Numbered from the stretch's first letter, positions 26,238-35,613 are shown. The stretch: DNA of 64,000 nucleotides from Azoarcus sp. L1K30 (GCF_018122735.1 NZ_JAGRRD010000001.1:2648639-2712638), one strand, 5' to 3'. Numbers and translations: made by a program. Notes: generated by a model not told the origin, from the sequence alone.

Positions 26238-26861
26238 TCAGCGCCTTGGTCGCGGTAGCACGATCACCCTTTGCCGCGGCCAGTACGGATCGTAGAAGGG
26301 ATCGAAGGGATAGCCGAAGGGATCCGCCCAGGGCGGATAGGCGCGCGGATCGCGCGCATAGAGCTGCGTCCGGCTGGTCCGCACCACCTTGCCGTCGATG
26401 AAATGCACATTGAATAGCGTGCCGGCCTGGCCGCCGTAGGACCGCACGTTCCAGTCCCACACGACTTCGCCGGACTGGGTGAAGGTCTGCTCGGCGCGGT
26501 GCTCGCCCAGCAGGCGCGCGACTTCGTCGCGGCTCATGCCCTTGCGCACGCGGGCCAGGTTCTCGTCGTCCAGCGCATCCCACTGCCGCAGCACGATGCC
26601 GCCGGCGTCGATCTGCACCATCAGGCAGGTGTCGCCGTCGGGCTGCGTGGCGTACTCGAGCGTGGTGGTGGTGTCGTCGTTGTGCCAGCGCCGGGTCGGC
26701 TCGCCGCGGGCGGCGATGACTTCCGCCTCGGTCGTATACGCATAGGGGCGCGACGGCTCGAAGGTCGCGCAGCCCGTCAGCGGCAACATGACGGCAAGGG
26801 TAAGGGCACACAGCGCATGGCGAAGCAGGCGCCGTGGATGCATGCACGCAGTCGGTTTCAT
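26238..26861 (-). CDS. Lipoprotein with BamE/SmpA-like repeat
   Basis: 207 residues from [20 protein letters not shown]. The signal peptide ends at the lipobox LPLTGCATFEP (Cys29). It then has two copies of the SmpA/OmlA-type fold seen in BamE: TEAEVIAARGEPTRRWHND and MSRDEVARLLGEHRAEQTFT, each followed by a W-x-W/Y strand (VVWDWNVRSYGG). A Pro/Tyr-rich C-terminus, YPFDPFYDPYWPRQ, follows. Probably an outer-membrane lipoprotein. ATG at 26861 overlaps the stop of the paralogue upstream by four bases (ATGA), so translation is likely coupled. Confidence 0.82.
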   Translation of the reverse strand: MKPTACMHPRRLLRHALCALTLAVMLPLTGCATFEPSRPYAYTTEAEVIAARGEPTRRWHNDDTTTTLEYATQPDGDTCLMVQIDAGGIVLRQWDALDDENLARVRKGMSRDEVARLLGEHRAEQTFTQSGEVVWDWNVRSYGGQAGTLFNVHFIDGKVVRTSRTQLYARDPRAYPPWADPFGYPFDPFYDPYWPRQRVIVLPRPRR

Positions 26862-27352
26862 TTTGGCCTCGTCTGTTTCGTATAGCGGCCGGTTTCCGCC
26901 ACACGGCCCTCGGTATCGAAGGACACGGTGAAATAGTTCGCGTCGGTGATCAGCGTGCCACGCTCGCTCAGCCACTCCCACACCGTGCGCTGCTTGAGCT
27001 CGAAATACTGTTTCGACGCCGGACTGCCGAGCAGACGACGAACCTCGTCGCCACTCATGCCGCGCTGGACCCGGGCAAAAGTCTGTTCGTTGATGCGCTG
27101 GTCGATCTCACGCAGGATCTGGTCGGGCCCGATGGTGATCATGTAGCACTCCGCGCCTTCGGGCTGGCGCGAGTACTCCCAGGTGACCGAACCGTCGTCG
27201 TTGTGCCACGCCTGCTGCGGCGGACCAAAGCGCGCCTGCACCTCTGCCGCGGTCGACACCCCGGGCTTGAGATCGCGCACATTCAGGTAATCGCACGCGG
27301 CAAGCCCCAGGCTCGCCAGCAACGCGCACAGCATCGACAACAGACGCTTCAT
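26858..27352 (-). CDS. Lipoprotein with BamE/SmpA-like repeat (paralogue)
   Basis: 164 residues from MKRLLSMLCALLASLGLAAC, with lipobox LGLAACDYLN. LKPGVSTAAEVQARFGPPQQ then AWHNDDGSVTWEYSRQPEGA, and RGMSGDEVRRLLGSPASKQY then VWEWLSERGTLITDANYFTV, give two BamE-like modules in the same order as the downstream gene. The pair clearly arose by duplication. The ATG at 27352 starts the signal peptide; the frame extends upstream without one. It is divergent from the livK-type gene at 27461. Confidence 0.82.
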   Translation of the reverse strand: MKRLLSMLCALLASLGLAACDYLNVRDLKPGVSTAAEVQARFGPPQQAWHNDDGSVTWEYSRQPEGAECYMITIGPDQILREIDQRINEQTFARVQRGMSGDEVRRLLGSPASKQYFELKQRTVWEWLSERGTLITDANYFTVSFDTEGRVAETGRYTKQTRPK

Positions 27353-27460
27353 TTTGGCCCCCAACCGTGCCCCACTATTGGGCATGGGCTAGAATCAGGG
27401 TTCCCGGCCGATTTTGCAACGGTCGGACCGTGACGGTTTGCAACACTTCGGAGAATACAC

Positions 27461-28576
27461 ATGAAGCATACCCTTCTCGTCCTCGCGCTCGCTGGCCTCG
27501 GCCTGAGTGCAGCGCATGCGCAGACCGTGGTCAAGATCGGTCACGCCGGCCCCTTGACCGGCCCGATCGCCCACATCGGCAAGGATGGCGAGTTCGGCGC
27601 CCGCCTTGCAGTGGAAGATGCCAACGCCAAGGGCATCATGATCGGCGGCAAGAAAGTCACCTTCGAACTGGTCAGCGAAGACGACCAGGCCGACCCGCGC
27701 ACCGCCACCACCGTGGCTCAGCGCCTGACCGACAGCGACGTCAAGGGGGTGGTCGGCCACGTCACCTCGGGCGCGTCGATTCCGGCCTCGCGCGTGTATG
27801 AGCAGGCCGGCGTGCCGGTGATCACCCCCTCCTCGACCAGCCCGAAACTGACCCAGCAGGGTTACAAGGTAACCTTCCGCGTCATCGCCAACGACCTGCA
27901 GCAGGGCGCAGCGATGGCGCGCTATGCAGCGGAAAACCTGAAGGCGAAGAAGATCGCCATCATCGACGACCGCACCGCCTACGGTCAGGGCCTCGCCGAT
28001 GCCTTCGGCGAGAGTGCCAAGAAATACGGCATCGAGGTGGTCGGACGCGAGTTCACCAACGACAAGGCCACCGATTTCATGGCCATTCTCACCAAGATCA
28101 AGGGCAAGTCGCCTGACGCCGTGTTCTACGGCGGCATGGACGCCCAGGGTGCGCCGATGCTGCGCCAGATGCGCCAGCTTGGCATCCAGTCGATGTATCT
28201 CGGCGGGGACGGCGTGTGCACCAGCGAAATGGTCAAGCTCGCGGGCGACGCCATGAGCAGCAACGTCTACTGCAGCCAGGCGGGCATTCCGGTGGCGCAG
28301 ATGCCCGGCGGCGCCGAATTCCTGAAGCGCTTCAAGGCGCGCTTCAATGCCGACGTGCAGCTCTATGCCCCCTACAGCTACGACGCCGCCATGGCGCTGA
28401 TCGAGGCAATGAAGACGGCCGGCTCTAGCGATCCGGCCAAATACCTGCCGGCATTGCAGAAAACCGCGTTCAAGGGCGTCACCGGCGACATCGCCTTCGA
28501 CAAGAACGGCGACATCAAGGACGGCGGCGTGAGCATGTACCGCTTCGAGGGCGGCAAGTGGGAGGCCCTCAAGTAA
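27461..28576 (+). CDS. Branched-chain amino acid ABC transporter, substrate-binding protein
   Basis: 371 residues with a signal peptide cleaved after AHA (MKHTLLVLALAGLGLSAAHA). Mature part: VVKIGHAGPLTGPIAHIGKD, LVSEDDQADPRTATTVAQRL, GHVTSGASIPASRVYEQAGV, VITPSSTSPKLTQQGYK. This is the LivJ/LivK fold (periplasmic binding protein type 1), where the Ser/Thr in TSGASIP contact the amino acid backbone. It is nearly the same length as and about three-quarters identical by eye to the protein at 29087. The permease and ATPase genes follow only the second copy. GGAGAATACAC precedes the ATG. Confidence 0.9.
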   Translation: MKHTLLVLALAGLGLSAAHAQTVVKIGHAGPLTGPIAHIGKDGEFGARLAVEDANAKGIMIGGKKVTFELVSEDDQADPRTATTVAQRLTDSDVKGVVGHVTSGASIPASRVYEQAGVPVITPSSTSPKLTQQGYKVTFRVIANDLQQGAAMARYAAENLKAKKIAIIDDRTAYGQGLADAFGESAKKYGIEVVGREFTNDKATDFMAILTKIKGKSPDAVFYGGMDAQGAPMLRQMRQLGIQSMYLGGDGVCTSEMVKLAGDAMSSNVYCSQAGIPVAQMPGGAEFLKRFKARFNADVQLYAPYSYDAAMALIEAMKTAGSSDPAKYLPALQKTAFKGVTGDIAFDKNGDIKDGGVSMYRFEGGKWEALK

Positions 28577-29086
28577 CTCGCCTGTCGTGCGCGCATCGCG
28601 GGCACGAAAGCAGTGCATCGGACCGTGCATGCAGACTACAACGGGGCGCTTCGGCGCTCCGTTGTGCGTTCACCTCCGGCACAGGACGCGCACGTGCACT
28701 GTCTCGACGCCCCCACATGAGGGTTATCCACAATATGGCATGGATTGTGCAATGCGACATCCGCAGATCCGGTATCCGGCTCGTCGAAAATACGTAATAC
28801 CGTAATTCGAAAGCGATAGACCTGCGCCAACGCCCAAACGCATCGGTAGAAATGCTGCACTGCATGATGCCGGCAACAATAAAAGGTTTTTGCCGGAAAG
28901 TGCGTCGGCATCATTTCTGTGCAGAATACGCGGGTCTTGGTGGAAATTGCGGCGCATTCAGGTCGTTTACTGGGTGGCCGACATCGACACGAGCATACAT
29001 TCGCGCGGAGCCGGCGGAAGGGACCGGATCGCCGAACGGTTAGCACAATGCCCCGTTTAACCATTGATTTAGCTGGAGGATCAATA
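28577..29086. other. Intergenic region between the two livK-type genes, with a strong hairpin
   Basis: 510 bases with no supported gene. At 28638-28665 ACAACGGGGCGC-TTCG-GCGCTCCGTTGT forms a long hairpin with a UUCG-type tetraloop just after the first gene. It has no T run but may end or stabilise the first transcript. An A/T-richer stretch (28780-28920) probably holds the promoter of the second livK gene. Confidence 0.5.
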
Positions 29087-30202
29087 ATGAAGAAGACCAT
29101 CGTTGCACTCGCGGTAATGGGCCTCGGCATCACGGGCGCCCACGCCCAGGAAATGGTTGTGAAAATCGGCAGCGTCGCGCCGCTGACCGGCACCATCTCC
29201 CACCTCGGCAAGGACAATGAGAACGGTGCCCGCCTGGCGGTGGAGGAAGCCAACGCCAAGGGCATCATGATCGGCGGCAAGAAGGTCAAGTTCGAACTGA
29301 TCGGCGAAGACGACCAGGCCGACCCCCGCACCGGCACCACGGTTGCACAGCGCCTGGTCGATGCCGGCGTCAAGGGCGTCGTCGGCCACCTGAACTCGGG
29401 CACCACGATTCCGGCCTCGCGCATCTACGACCAGGGCGGCATTCCGATGATTTCGCCCTCGGCCACCAACCCCAAGCTCACCCAGCAAGGCTACAAGGGC
29501 GTCTTCCGCACCATCGCCAACGACGTGCAACAGGGCTCGGCACTGGGCAAGTTCATGGTCGGCCCGTTGGGCGCGAAGAAGGTCGCGATCATCGACGACC
29601 GCACCGCCTATGGTCAGGGTCTGGCTGACGAAACGGAGAAGGCGGCCAAGGCCGGTGGCGCACAGATCGTGGCCCGCGAGTTCACCACCGACAAGGCGAC
29701 CGACTTCAACGCCATCCTGACCAAGATCCGCGCCACCAATCCGGATGTGATCTTCTTCGGCGGCATGGACGCGCAGGGCGGCCCGATGCTGCGCCAGCTC
29801 AAGCAACTCGGCGTGAACGCCAAGTTCGTCACCGGCGACGGTGGCTGCAGCCCGGAGATGATCAAGCTCGCAGGCGAGGCGATCAGCGGCTCGGCCTACT
29901 GCTCGATGGCCGGTCTGCCGCTGGAGAAGATGCCGGGCGGGGCGGATTTCCGCGATCGCTTCAAGAAGCGCTTCAATGCCGACGTGCAGATCTACTCGCC
30001 CTACGCCTATGACGCGGCCAGCGCCATCATCGCCGCGATGCAGAAGGCCGACTCGGTCGAACCGGCCAAGTACCTGCCAGCACTCAAGGCCTCCTCTGAG
30101 CCGGGCGTCACCGGCACTGTCGCCTTCGATGCGAAGGGCGACATCAAGGACGGCGCCATCACCCTGTATCAATTCAAGGACGGCACCTGGGTCGCCATGT
30201 AA
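29087..30202 (+). CDS. livK: Branched-chain amino acid ABC transporter, substrate-binding protein
   Basis: 371 residues. Signal peptide MKKTIVALAVMGLGITGAHA, then VVKIGSVAPLTGTISHLGKD, LIGEDDQADPRTGTTVAQRL, GHLNSGTTIPASRIYDQGGI. It is the same fold and length as its paralogue at 27461, with NSGTTIP instead of TSGASIP at the ligand loop, so specificities may differ. Start chosen at 29087 because AGCTGGAGGATCAATA precedes it and the signal peptide begins there; the frame from 28919 has no signal. It leads the livHMGF operon. Confidence 0.92.
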   Translation: MKKTIVALAVMGLGITGAHAQEMVVKIGSVAPLTGTISHLGKDNENGARLAVEEANAKGIMIGGKKVKFELIGEDDQADPRTGTTVAQRLVDAGVKGVVGHLNSGTTIPASRIYDQGGIPMISPSATNPKLTQQGYKGVFRTIANDVQQGSALGKFMVGPLGAKKVAIIDDRTAYGQGLADETEKAAKAGGAQIVAREFTTDKATDFNAILTKIRATNPDVIFFGGMDAQGGPMLRQLKQLGVNAKFVTGDGGCSPEMIKLAGEAISGSAYCSMAGLPLEKMPGGADFRDRFKKRFNADVQIYSPYAYDAASAIIAAMQKADSVEPAKYLPALKASSEPGVTGTVAFDAKGDIKDGAITLYQFKDGTWVAM

Positions 30203-30336
30203 TGTCCGCACTCCGGGGGCGCAAGCTCCCGGCTTCGAGGCGTAAGGCCTGCAGTGGCAGGCAGCGGCGGCGTCGCTCGACCAGTCCTGCAGCCCTTACC
30301 CCTTTTCGCGTTTCACCCTTTCCAAAAAAGACCAAG

Positions 30337-31269
30337 ATGGAAACACTCATCCAGCAAATTCTGAACGGCCTGGTCATCGGCAGCGTGTACGCCCTGATCG
30401 CACTGGGCTACACGATGGTCTACGGCATTCTCGGCCTGATCAACTTCGCCCACGGCGACGTGCTCATGGTCGGTGCGCTGACCGCCCTGCAGACCATGAT
30501 GTTCCTGATGGGCGTCGCCCCCGGAATGTCGCCGATTGCGATGCTGACGATTGCGCTGATGGTGGCCATTCCGGTGTGCATGATGATCGGCTTTACCATG
30601 GAACGCCTGGCGTACCGACGATTGCGCAACGCCCCCCGCCTCGCACCGCTGATCACTGCCATCGGCATGTCCTTCCTGTTGCAGACCCTGGCCATGATCA
30701 TCTGGGGCCGCAACTACCACACCTTCCCGCAGCTGATCTCCACCACCCCGATGCAGCCGATCGAAGGCGTGTTCGTGACCCCGGTGCAGATCTTCATCAT
30801 CATCGCCTCGGCGCTGATCATGATCGGCCTGAGCCTGCTGGTGAATAAGACCCGCATCGGTCGTGCGATGCGGGCCACCGCCGAGAACCATCGCGTGGCC
30901 AGCCTGATGGGTGTCGATACCAATGCGGTGATCGCCTTCACCTTCGTCATCGGCGCCGCGCTGGCGGCCGTGGCGGGCGTGATGTTCGCGAGCAACTACG
31001 GCATTGCCCACTACGGCATGGGTTTCATGCCCGGCCTCAAGGCCTTCACCGCCGCCGTGCTCGGCGGCATCGGCAACCTTGGTGGCGCCATGCTCGGCGG
31101 CATCGTGCTGGGCCTGGTCGAATCGCTCGGCGCCGGCTACATCGAGCACATGACTTTCGGCTTCCTCAACTCGTCCTATCAGGACATCTTCGCCTTCATC
31201 ATCCTGGGCCTGGTGCTGATCTTCAAACCCACCGGACTGCTCGGCGAACGCGTGTCGGATCGGGCGTAA
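30337..31269 (+). CDS. livH: Branched-chain amino acid ABC transporter permease LivH
   Basis: 310 residues, eight or nine membrane helices. METLIQQILNGLVIGSVYAL and GYTMVYGILGLINFAHGDVL are the family's opening, and GIAHYGMGFMPGLKAFTAAV with LGGIGNLGGAMLGGIVLGLV is the EAA-like contact loop for the ATPase. It forms the channel with LivM. The ATG at 30337 begins the canonical METLIQQ; the frame runs 45 codons further upstream through a repeat-rich spacer. Confidence 0.95.
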   Translation: METLIQQILNGLVIGSVYALIALGYTMVYGILGLINFAHGDVLMVGALTALQTMMFLMGVAPGMSPIAMLTIALMVAIPVCMMIGFTMERLAYRRLRNAPRLAPLITAIGMSFLLQTLAMIIWGRNYHTFPQLISTTPMQPIEGVFVTPVQIFIIIASALIMIGLSLLVNKTRIGRAMRATAENHRVASLMGVDTNAVIAFTFVIGAALAAVAGVMFASNYGIAHYGMGFMPGLKAFTAAVLGGIGNLGGAMLGGIVLGLVESLGAGYIEHMTFGFLNSSYQDIFAFIILGLVLIFKPTGLLGERVSDRA

Positions 31270-31284
31270 GGGAGGCATGAACAC

Positions 31285-32382
31285 ATGAACGAACTCGTCT
31301 CCGCAGTGCCCTGGCTGGGCAAACGCAACCCGATGGCCGCGCGCTGGCTGATCATCATCCTCGCCATCGCCGCCCCCATGGTGGCCATGCTGTTCGGCCG
31401 CAGCTGGGTGCGCATCCTCGACTTCGCGCTGCTGTACATGATGCTGGCGCTGGGCCTGAACCTTGTCGTGGGCTTTGCCGGCCTGCTCGACCTCGGCTAT
31501 ATCGCCTTCTATGCAGTCGGTGCGTACACCTTTGCCTTTCTTGCCTCGCCGCACTTCGACGTGCACCTTCCGTTCTGGGTGGTGCTGCCGCTGGGTGCGG
31601 CCTTTGCGGGGATGGCCGGCATCATGCTCGGCTTTCCGGTGTTGCGATTACGGGGAGACTATCTCGCCATCGTCACGCTGGGTTTTGGCGAGATCATCCG
31701 TATCTTCATGAACAACCTGAACTACCCGATCAACATCACCAACGGGCCGCAGGGCATCAACGGACTCGATTCGATCAACCTGTTCGGGTGGGATCTCGCG
31801 CGCAACCTTCAGGTTACCGAAGATTTCTCGATCAACTCGCTTTTCCTGTACTACTACTTCTTCCTCGCCTGCGTCGTCGGCTCGATTATCTTCATCCAGC
31901 GCCTGCAGATCTCCCGCATCGGCCGCGCATGGGCGGCGATGCGGGATGACGAACTGGCCGCCAAGGCGATCGGCATTAACACTCGCAACCTCAAGCTGCT
32001 CGCCTTCTCGATGGGCGCGACCTTCGGCGGCGTGGCAGGCTGCCTGTTCGGCGCCTTCCAGGGTTTCGTCTCGCCCGAGTCGTTCTCGCTGATGGAGTCC
32101 ATCGCGGTACTGACGATGGTGGTGTTCGGCGGCATGGGCAACATCGCCGGCGCCATCGTCGGCGCCTTCGCCCTCGCCCTGCTCCCGGAAGTCCTTCGCG
32201 ATGTCGCGGTACCGCTGCAGCAAACGCTGTTTGGCCATGTCCTGCTCGATCCTGAAGTGCTTCGCATGCTGCTGCTCTCTCTTGCCATGATCCTGATGAT
32301 GCTGCTGCGCCCGGCCGGCCTGATTCCGGCGCGCGCGCGCTACGCCCACCCCGAGAACCTGCACCGGAGCGCGGCCAAATGA
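31285..32382 (+). CDS. livM: Branched-chain amino acid ABC transporter permease LivM
   Basis: 365 residues. Membrane helices start at WLIIILAIAAPMVAMLF; LDFALLYMMLALGLNLVVGF and AGLLDLGYIAFYAVGAYTFA are LivM signatures, as is FPVLRLRGDYLAIVTLGFGE. GRAWAAMRDDELAAKAIGIN is the cytoplasmic coupling segment. The gene follows livH by 15 bases and its stop overlaps the livG start by four bases (ATGA). Confidence 0.95.
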   Translation: MNELVSAVPWLGKRNPMAARWLIIILAIAAPMVAMLFGRSWVRILDFALLYMMLALGLNLVVGFAGLLDLGYIAFYAVGAYTFAFLASPHFDVHLPFWVVLPLGAAFAGMAGIMLGFPVLRLRGDYLAIVTLGFGEIIRIFMNNLNYPINITNGPQGINGLDSINLFGWDLARNLQVTEDFSINSLFLYYYFFLACVVGSIIFIQRLQISRIGRAWAAMRDDELAAKAIGINTRNLKLLAFSMGATFGGVAGCLFGAFQGFVSPESFSLMESIAVLTMVVFGGMGNIAGAIVGAFALALLPEVLRDVAVPLQQTLFGHVLLDPEVLRMLLLSLAMILMMLLRPAGLIPARARYAHPENLHRSAAK

Positions 32383-33152
32383 TTACCCTCCTTGAAGCCC
32401 GCAACGTGGGCAAGCGTTTTGGCGGTCTGCAGGCCCTGACCGATGTATCGCTGACCATCCGCAAGGGTGAGGTCTATGGGCTGATCGGCCCCAACGGCGC
32501 GGGCAAGACCACCTTCTTCAACGTGCTGACCGGTGCCTACATCCCGGATGGGGGTGAGTTCGTGTTCAATGGCAGCGAGCTGCCGTCTGGCAAGCCGCAC
32601 AAGATCGTCGGCCGCGGCATTGCCCGGACTTTCCAGAACATCCGTCTGTTCCGTGACCTCACCGCGCTGGAGAACGTCATGGCCGGCCATCACATCCGCA
32701 CCAAGGCGGGTCTGTGGGGCATCCTGACGCAGAACCGCTTTACCCGCGAGGAGGAGCGTCTGACCACCGAACGTGCCTACGAGATGCTCAAGTACGTCGG
32801 CATCGAGCGCTTCGCGCAGACGGTGTCGAAGAACCTCTCCTACGGCGACCAGCGCCGCCTCGAGATTGCCCGCGCGCTCGCGACCGAACCGCAACTGCTG
32901 GCGCTGGACGAACCGGCAGCCGGAATGAACGCAACCGAAACCGCACAGCTCAAGGTACTGATCGAGCAGATCCGCCACGACGGCGTCACGGTGATGCTGA
33001 TCGAACACGACGTCAAGCTGGTGATGGGTCTGTGCGACCGTGTCGCCGTGCTCGACTTCGGGCGCAAGATCGCCGAAGACGTGCCCGCGGAAGTACAAAG
33101 GAACGAAGCCGTGATCAATGCCTACCTGGGAGGCGGCAAGCATGCAGCATGA
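32379..33152 (+). CDS. livG: Branched-chain amino acid ABC transporter ATPase LivG
   Basis: 257 residues. Walker A GPNGAGKTT in YGLIGPNGAGKTTFFNVLTG, signature LSYGDQRRLEIARALA, Walker B LLALDEPAAGMN and H-loop VMLIEHDVKLVMGLCDRV. The long insert after the Q-loop (RTFQNIRLFRDLTALENVMA) and the C-terminal AYLGG tail are LivG features. It couples ATP hydrolysis to amino acid import with LivF. Confidence 0.95.
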   Translation: MITLLEARNVGKRFGGLQALTDVSLTIRKGEVYGLIGPNGAGKTTFFNVLTGAYIPDGGEFVFNGSELPSGKPHKIVGRGIARTFQNIRLFRDLTALENVMAGHHIRTKAGLWGILTQNRFTREEERLTTERAYEMLKYVGIERFAQTVSKNLSYGDQRRLEIARALATEPQLLALDEPAAGMNATETAQLKVLIEQIRHDGVTVMLIEHDVKLVMGLCDRVAVLDFGRKIAEDVPAEVQRNEAVINAYLGGGKHAA

Positions 33153-33876
33153 GTCCTCCTCACCCCTGCTGCAGCTGAAGAACCTGCAGATTGCCTATGG
33201 CGGCATCCACGCCGTGAAAGGCATCGACCTGGAACTCGCCAAAGGCGAACTGGTGTGCCTGATCGGTGCCAACGGCGCCGGCAAGACCACCACTCTCAAT
33301 GCCATCGCCGGTGTCCTGCCCTTGCAGGGCGGCGACATCATGTACAACGGCGGCACGATCAACGCCCTGCCCGCGCACAAGCGTCTGCGCCAGGGCATCG
33401 CGCTGGTGCCCGAAGGCCGCGGCATCTTCACCCGCCTGACGGTGGAAGAGAACCTGCGCATGGGCGCCTACACCCGCAGTGACAGCGACGGTATCGAGGC
33501 CGACCTGGAAAAGGTTTACACCATGCTGCCGCGGGTCAAGGAGCGCCTGGAACAGGTTGCCGGCACGCTGTCTGGCGGCGAACAGCAGATGGTGGCGATC
33601 GGCCGTGCGCTGCTGTCGCGGCCTAAGCTGTTGCTGCTCGACGAACCCTCCATGGGCCTGGCGCCACTGGTGGTGGAAAAGATCTTCGAGGTCGTGCAAT
33701 CGGTTGCCAAGGAAGGCGTGACCATCTTGCTGGTCGAGCAGAACGCCAACCTCGCGCTGGAGTTCTCACAGCGTGGCTACGTCATGGAGTCGGGCAAGAT
33801 CACCCTCACCGGCAGCGGTGACGACTTGCTCGCCGATCCCAAGGTGCGGGCAGCGTATCTGGGCGAGGCAGCCTGA
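33142..33876 (+). CDS. livF: Branched-chain amino acid ABC transporter ATPase LivF
   Basis: 244 residues. Walker A GANGAGKTT, Q-loop GIALVPEGRGIFTRLTVEEN, signature LSGGEQQMVAIGRALL, Walker B LLLLDEPSMGLAP and H-loop switch LVEQNANLALEFS (Glu-Gln in place of His, as is usual in LivF). The ATG at 33142 overlaps the end of livG by 11 bases; an in-frame ATG at 33118 is further inside livG. It is the last gene of the LIV operon. Confidence 0.95.
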   Translation: MQHESSSPLLQLKNLQIAYGGIHAVKGIDLELAKGELVCLIGANGAGKTTTLNAIAGVLPLQGGDIMYNGGTINALPAHKRLRQGIALVPEGRGIFTRLTVEENLRMGAYTRSDSDGIEADLEKVYTMLPRVKERLEQVAGTLSGGEQQMVAIGRALLSRPKLLLLDEPSMGLAPLVVEKIFEVVQSVAKEGVTILLVEQNANLALEFSQRGYVMESGKITLTGSGDDLLADPKVRAAYLGEAA

Positions 33877-33908
33877 ACGAGGAGCCGGGGACCGGCAGCG
33901 GCGCTGCA

Positions 33909-33944
33909 CGCAAGACGGGGGCACTTACGGCCCCCAAGCTTGCG
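33909..33944 (+). terminator. Hairpin after the LIV operon, possible terminator
   Basis: CGCAAG...GGGGGC-ACTTAC-GGCCCCC...CTTGCG forms a two-part stem 33 bases after livF. No long T run follows, so termination is likely but not certain. Confidence 0.45.
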
Positions 33945-33996
33945 AGCGCTTCATTCGAATCGCCGAATATAATTCTCCGCTAAAGGAGAGCCGCGA

Positions 33997-34389
33997 ATGA
34001 AACACCTCAGCCCCACGGAAGCGTTTTCGATGTTGCAGGCCGACCCCCAGGCCTTGCTGATCGACGTACGCAGTGAAATCGAATACCTCTTCGTCGGTCA
34101 TCCGGTCGGCGCGATCCATGTATCCTGGAACGACGGACCCGACTGGGAGATCAACCCGCATTTCGTCGGCGAAGTGCGCAAGCTCGCCGGACACGGCGGC
34201 GAACGTCCGGTGATCCTGATCTGCCGCAGCGGCAATCGCTCGGAGGCCGCTGGTGAAGCACTCGTGTCCGCAGGGTTCTCCGCGGTCTTCAACGTCAGCC
34301 ACGGTTTCGAAGGTGAGCTCGATGAAAACCACCATCGCAACACCTTGAATGGCTGGCGCTACGACGGGCTCCCCTGGCAGCAGTGCTGA
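33997..34389 (+). CDS. Rhodanese-like domain protein
   Basis: 130 residues forming a single rhodanese domain. LSPTEAFSMLQADPQALLID VR-type opening (ALLIDVRSEIEYLFVGHPVG), active-site loop ILICRSGNRSEAAG with the persulfide Cys, and NVSHGFEGELDENHHRNTLN at the end. It should carry sulfur as a cysteine persulfide in the cytoplasm. AAAGGAGAGCCGCGA precedes the ATG. It is monocistronic and faces the Bcr/CflA gene. Confidence 0.9.
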   Translation: MKHLSPTEAFSMLQADPQALLIDVRSEIEYLFVGHPVGAIHVSWNDGPDWEINPHFVGEVRKLAGHGGERPVILICRSGNRSEAAGEALVSAGFSAVFNVSHGFEGELDENHHRNTLNGWRYDGLPWQQC

Positions 34390-34425
34390 CACATCCTCAG
34401 GCGCGGACGTCGGCCTGAGCGGGAC

Positions 34426-35613
34426 TCAGGCCGCGTGATAGCGGCGGCGCCAAGTGATGAAGCCGGTCAGCGCCAGGGCCGAGAACATGCACATGCCGGC
34501 GGCAAGCGTGAGAGGCGCCCGCCACAGGATGGGCGCAAGTACCCCCGCGGTAACCGCATTCATCCCCACCTGCAGGAAGCTCTGGCAGCTCGAGGCCATG
34601 CCGCGGCGCTGCGGAAAGAGATCGAGTGCGAGAATGCTCATGCTCGGCATCGCCAGCGCCATGCCGACACCGTAAATGGCAATCGGCAGCACCAGCCACA
34701 GGCGATGTGGCGGCGCACTCGCTGCGATCAGCATGCCGCCCAGCGCCGCGGCGAGCATGACCGCAAATCCGGCCCCGATCGTCCGTACCGGTGACCAATG
34801 CCCGGCCGCCCGCCCCGACAGTCCCGAGCCGATCATCATGCCTGCCACCGAGGGCACGAAGAGCCAGGCGAAATCCTGTGCCCCCAGGCCCAGATGCGTC
34901 ATGACGAAAACCGGCGCGGACAGCACATAGATGAAGAAGCCGTTGAACATCAAGGCCACCGACAATGCCAGCAGCAGGAAGGCAGGATGGGTGAGGACGT
35001 TGCGATAGGCACGCGCAAGCGCCGCAGGATGCAGCGGCTGACGCGCATCCTCGGCGAGCGTCTCGGGCAGGAAGCGCCAGGTCATCGCACACAGAGCGAA
35101 GCCGAAACAGGCAAGAAAAACGAAGATCGCACGCCATCCGGCGACCGCCAGCAACATGCCGCCGATGAGCGGCGCCACCGCCGGTGCAATGCCGAAGATC
35201 ATCATCACCCGCGACATCAGGCGCTGCGCCTGGGGCCCTTCATGAATGTCGCGGATCACCGCGCGGCCCACGACCATACCGGCGCCACCACACAGGCCCT
35301 GCACCGCGCGACCAGCCCACAACCACTCGATCGACGGCGCAATCGCGCACAGCAGTGCAGCGATCCCGAAAAGAAAGGTCGCCCCCATCAGCACGCGCCG
35401 CCGCCCGAAGCGGTCTGCCAACGCACCGTGCCACAAGACCATGAAGGCAAAGGTGGCCATGTAGGCGGTCAGGGTCTGCTGCACTTCGACCTGCGTCGCC
35501 CCCAGCGCTGCCGCCATCTGCGGGAAGGCAGGCAGGTAAGTGTCGATCGCAAACGGGCCAATGGCGGCAAGAGCGGCCAATACCACCGCAATCCAGGGAG
35601 AAGTCGAGGGCAT
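34426..35613 (-). CDS. Bcr/CflA-family multidrug efflux MFS transporter
   Basis: 395 residues with 12 likely membrane helices. Family signatures: IGPFAIDTYLPAFPQMAAAL after helix 1, the MFS motif A region LADRFGRRRVLMGATFLFGI, and the motif C-like GAGMVVGRAVIRDIHEG. MIFGIAPAVAPLIGGMLLAV is typical of the drug:H+ antiporter-1 (DHA1) group. Exports drugs or small metabolites across the inner membrane; the natural substrate is unknown. The start at 35613 is the only one giving the complete first helix. Confidence 0.9.
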   Translation of the reverse strand: MPSTSPWIAVVLAALAAIGPFAIDTYLPAFPQMAAALGATQVEVQQTLTAYMATFAFMVLWHGALADRFGRRRVLMGATFLFGIAALLCAIAPSIEWLWAGRAVQGLCGGAGMVVGRAVIRDIHEGPQAQRLMSRVMMIFGIAPAVAPLIGGMLLAVAGWRAIFVFLACFGFALCAMTWRFLPETLAEDARQPLHPAALARAYRNVLTHPAFLLLALSVALMFNGFFIYVLSAPVFVMTHLGLGAQDFAWLFVPSVAGMMIGSGLSGRAAGHWSPVRTIGAGFAVMLAAALGGMLIAASAPPHRLWLVLPIAIYGVGMALAMPSMSILALDLFPQRRGMASSCQSFLQVGMNAVTAGVLAPILWRAPLTLAAGMCMFSALALTGFITWRRRYHAA

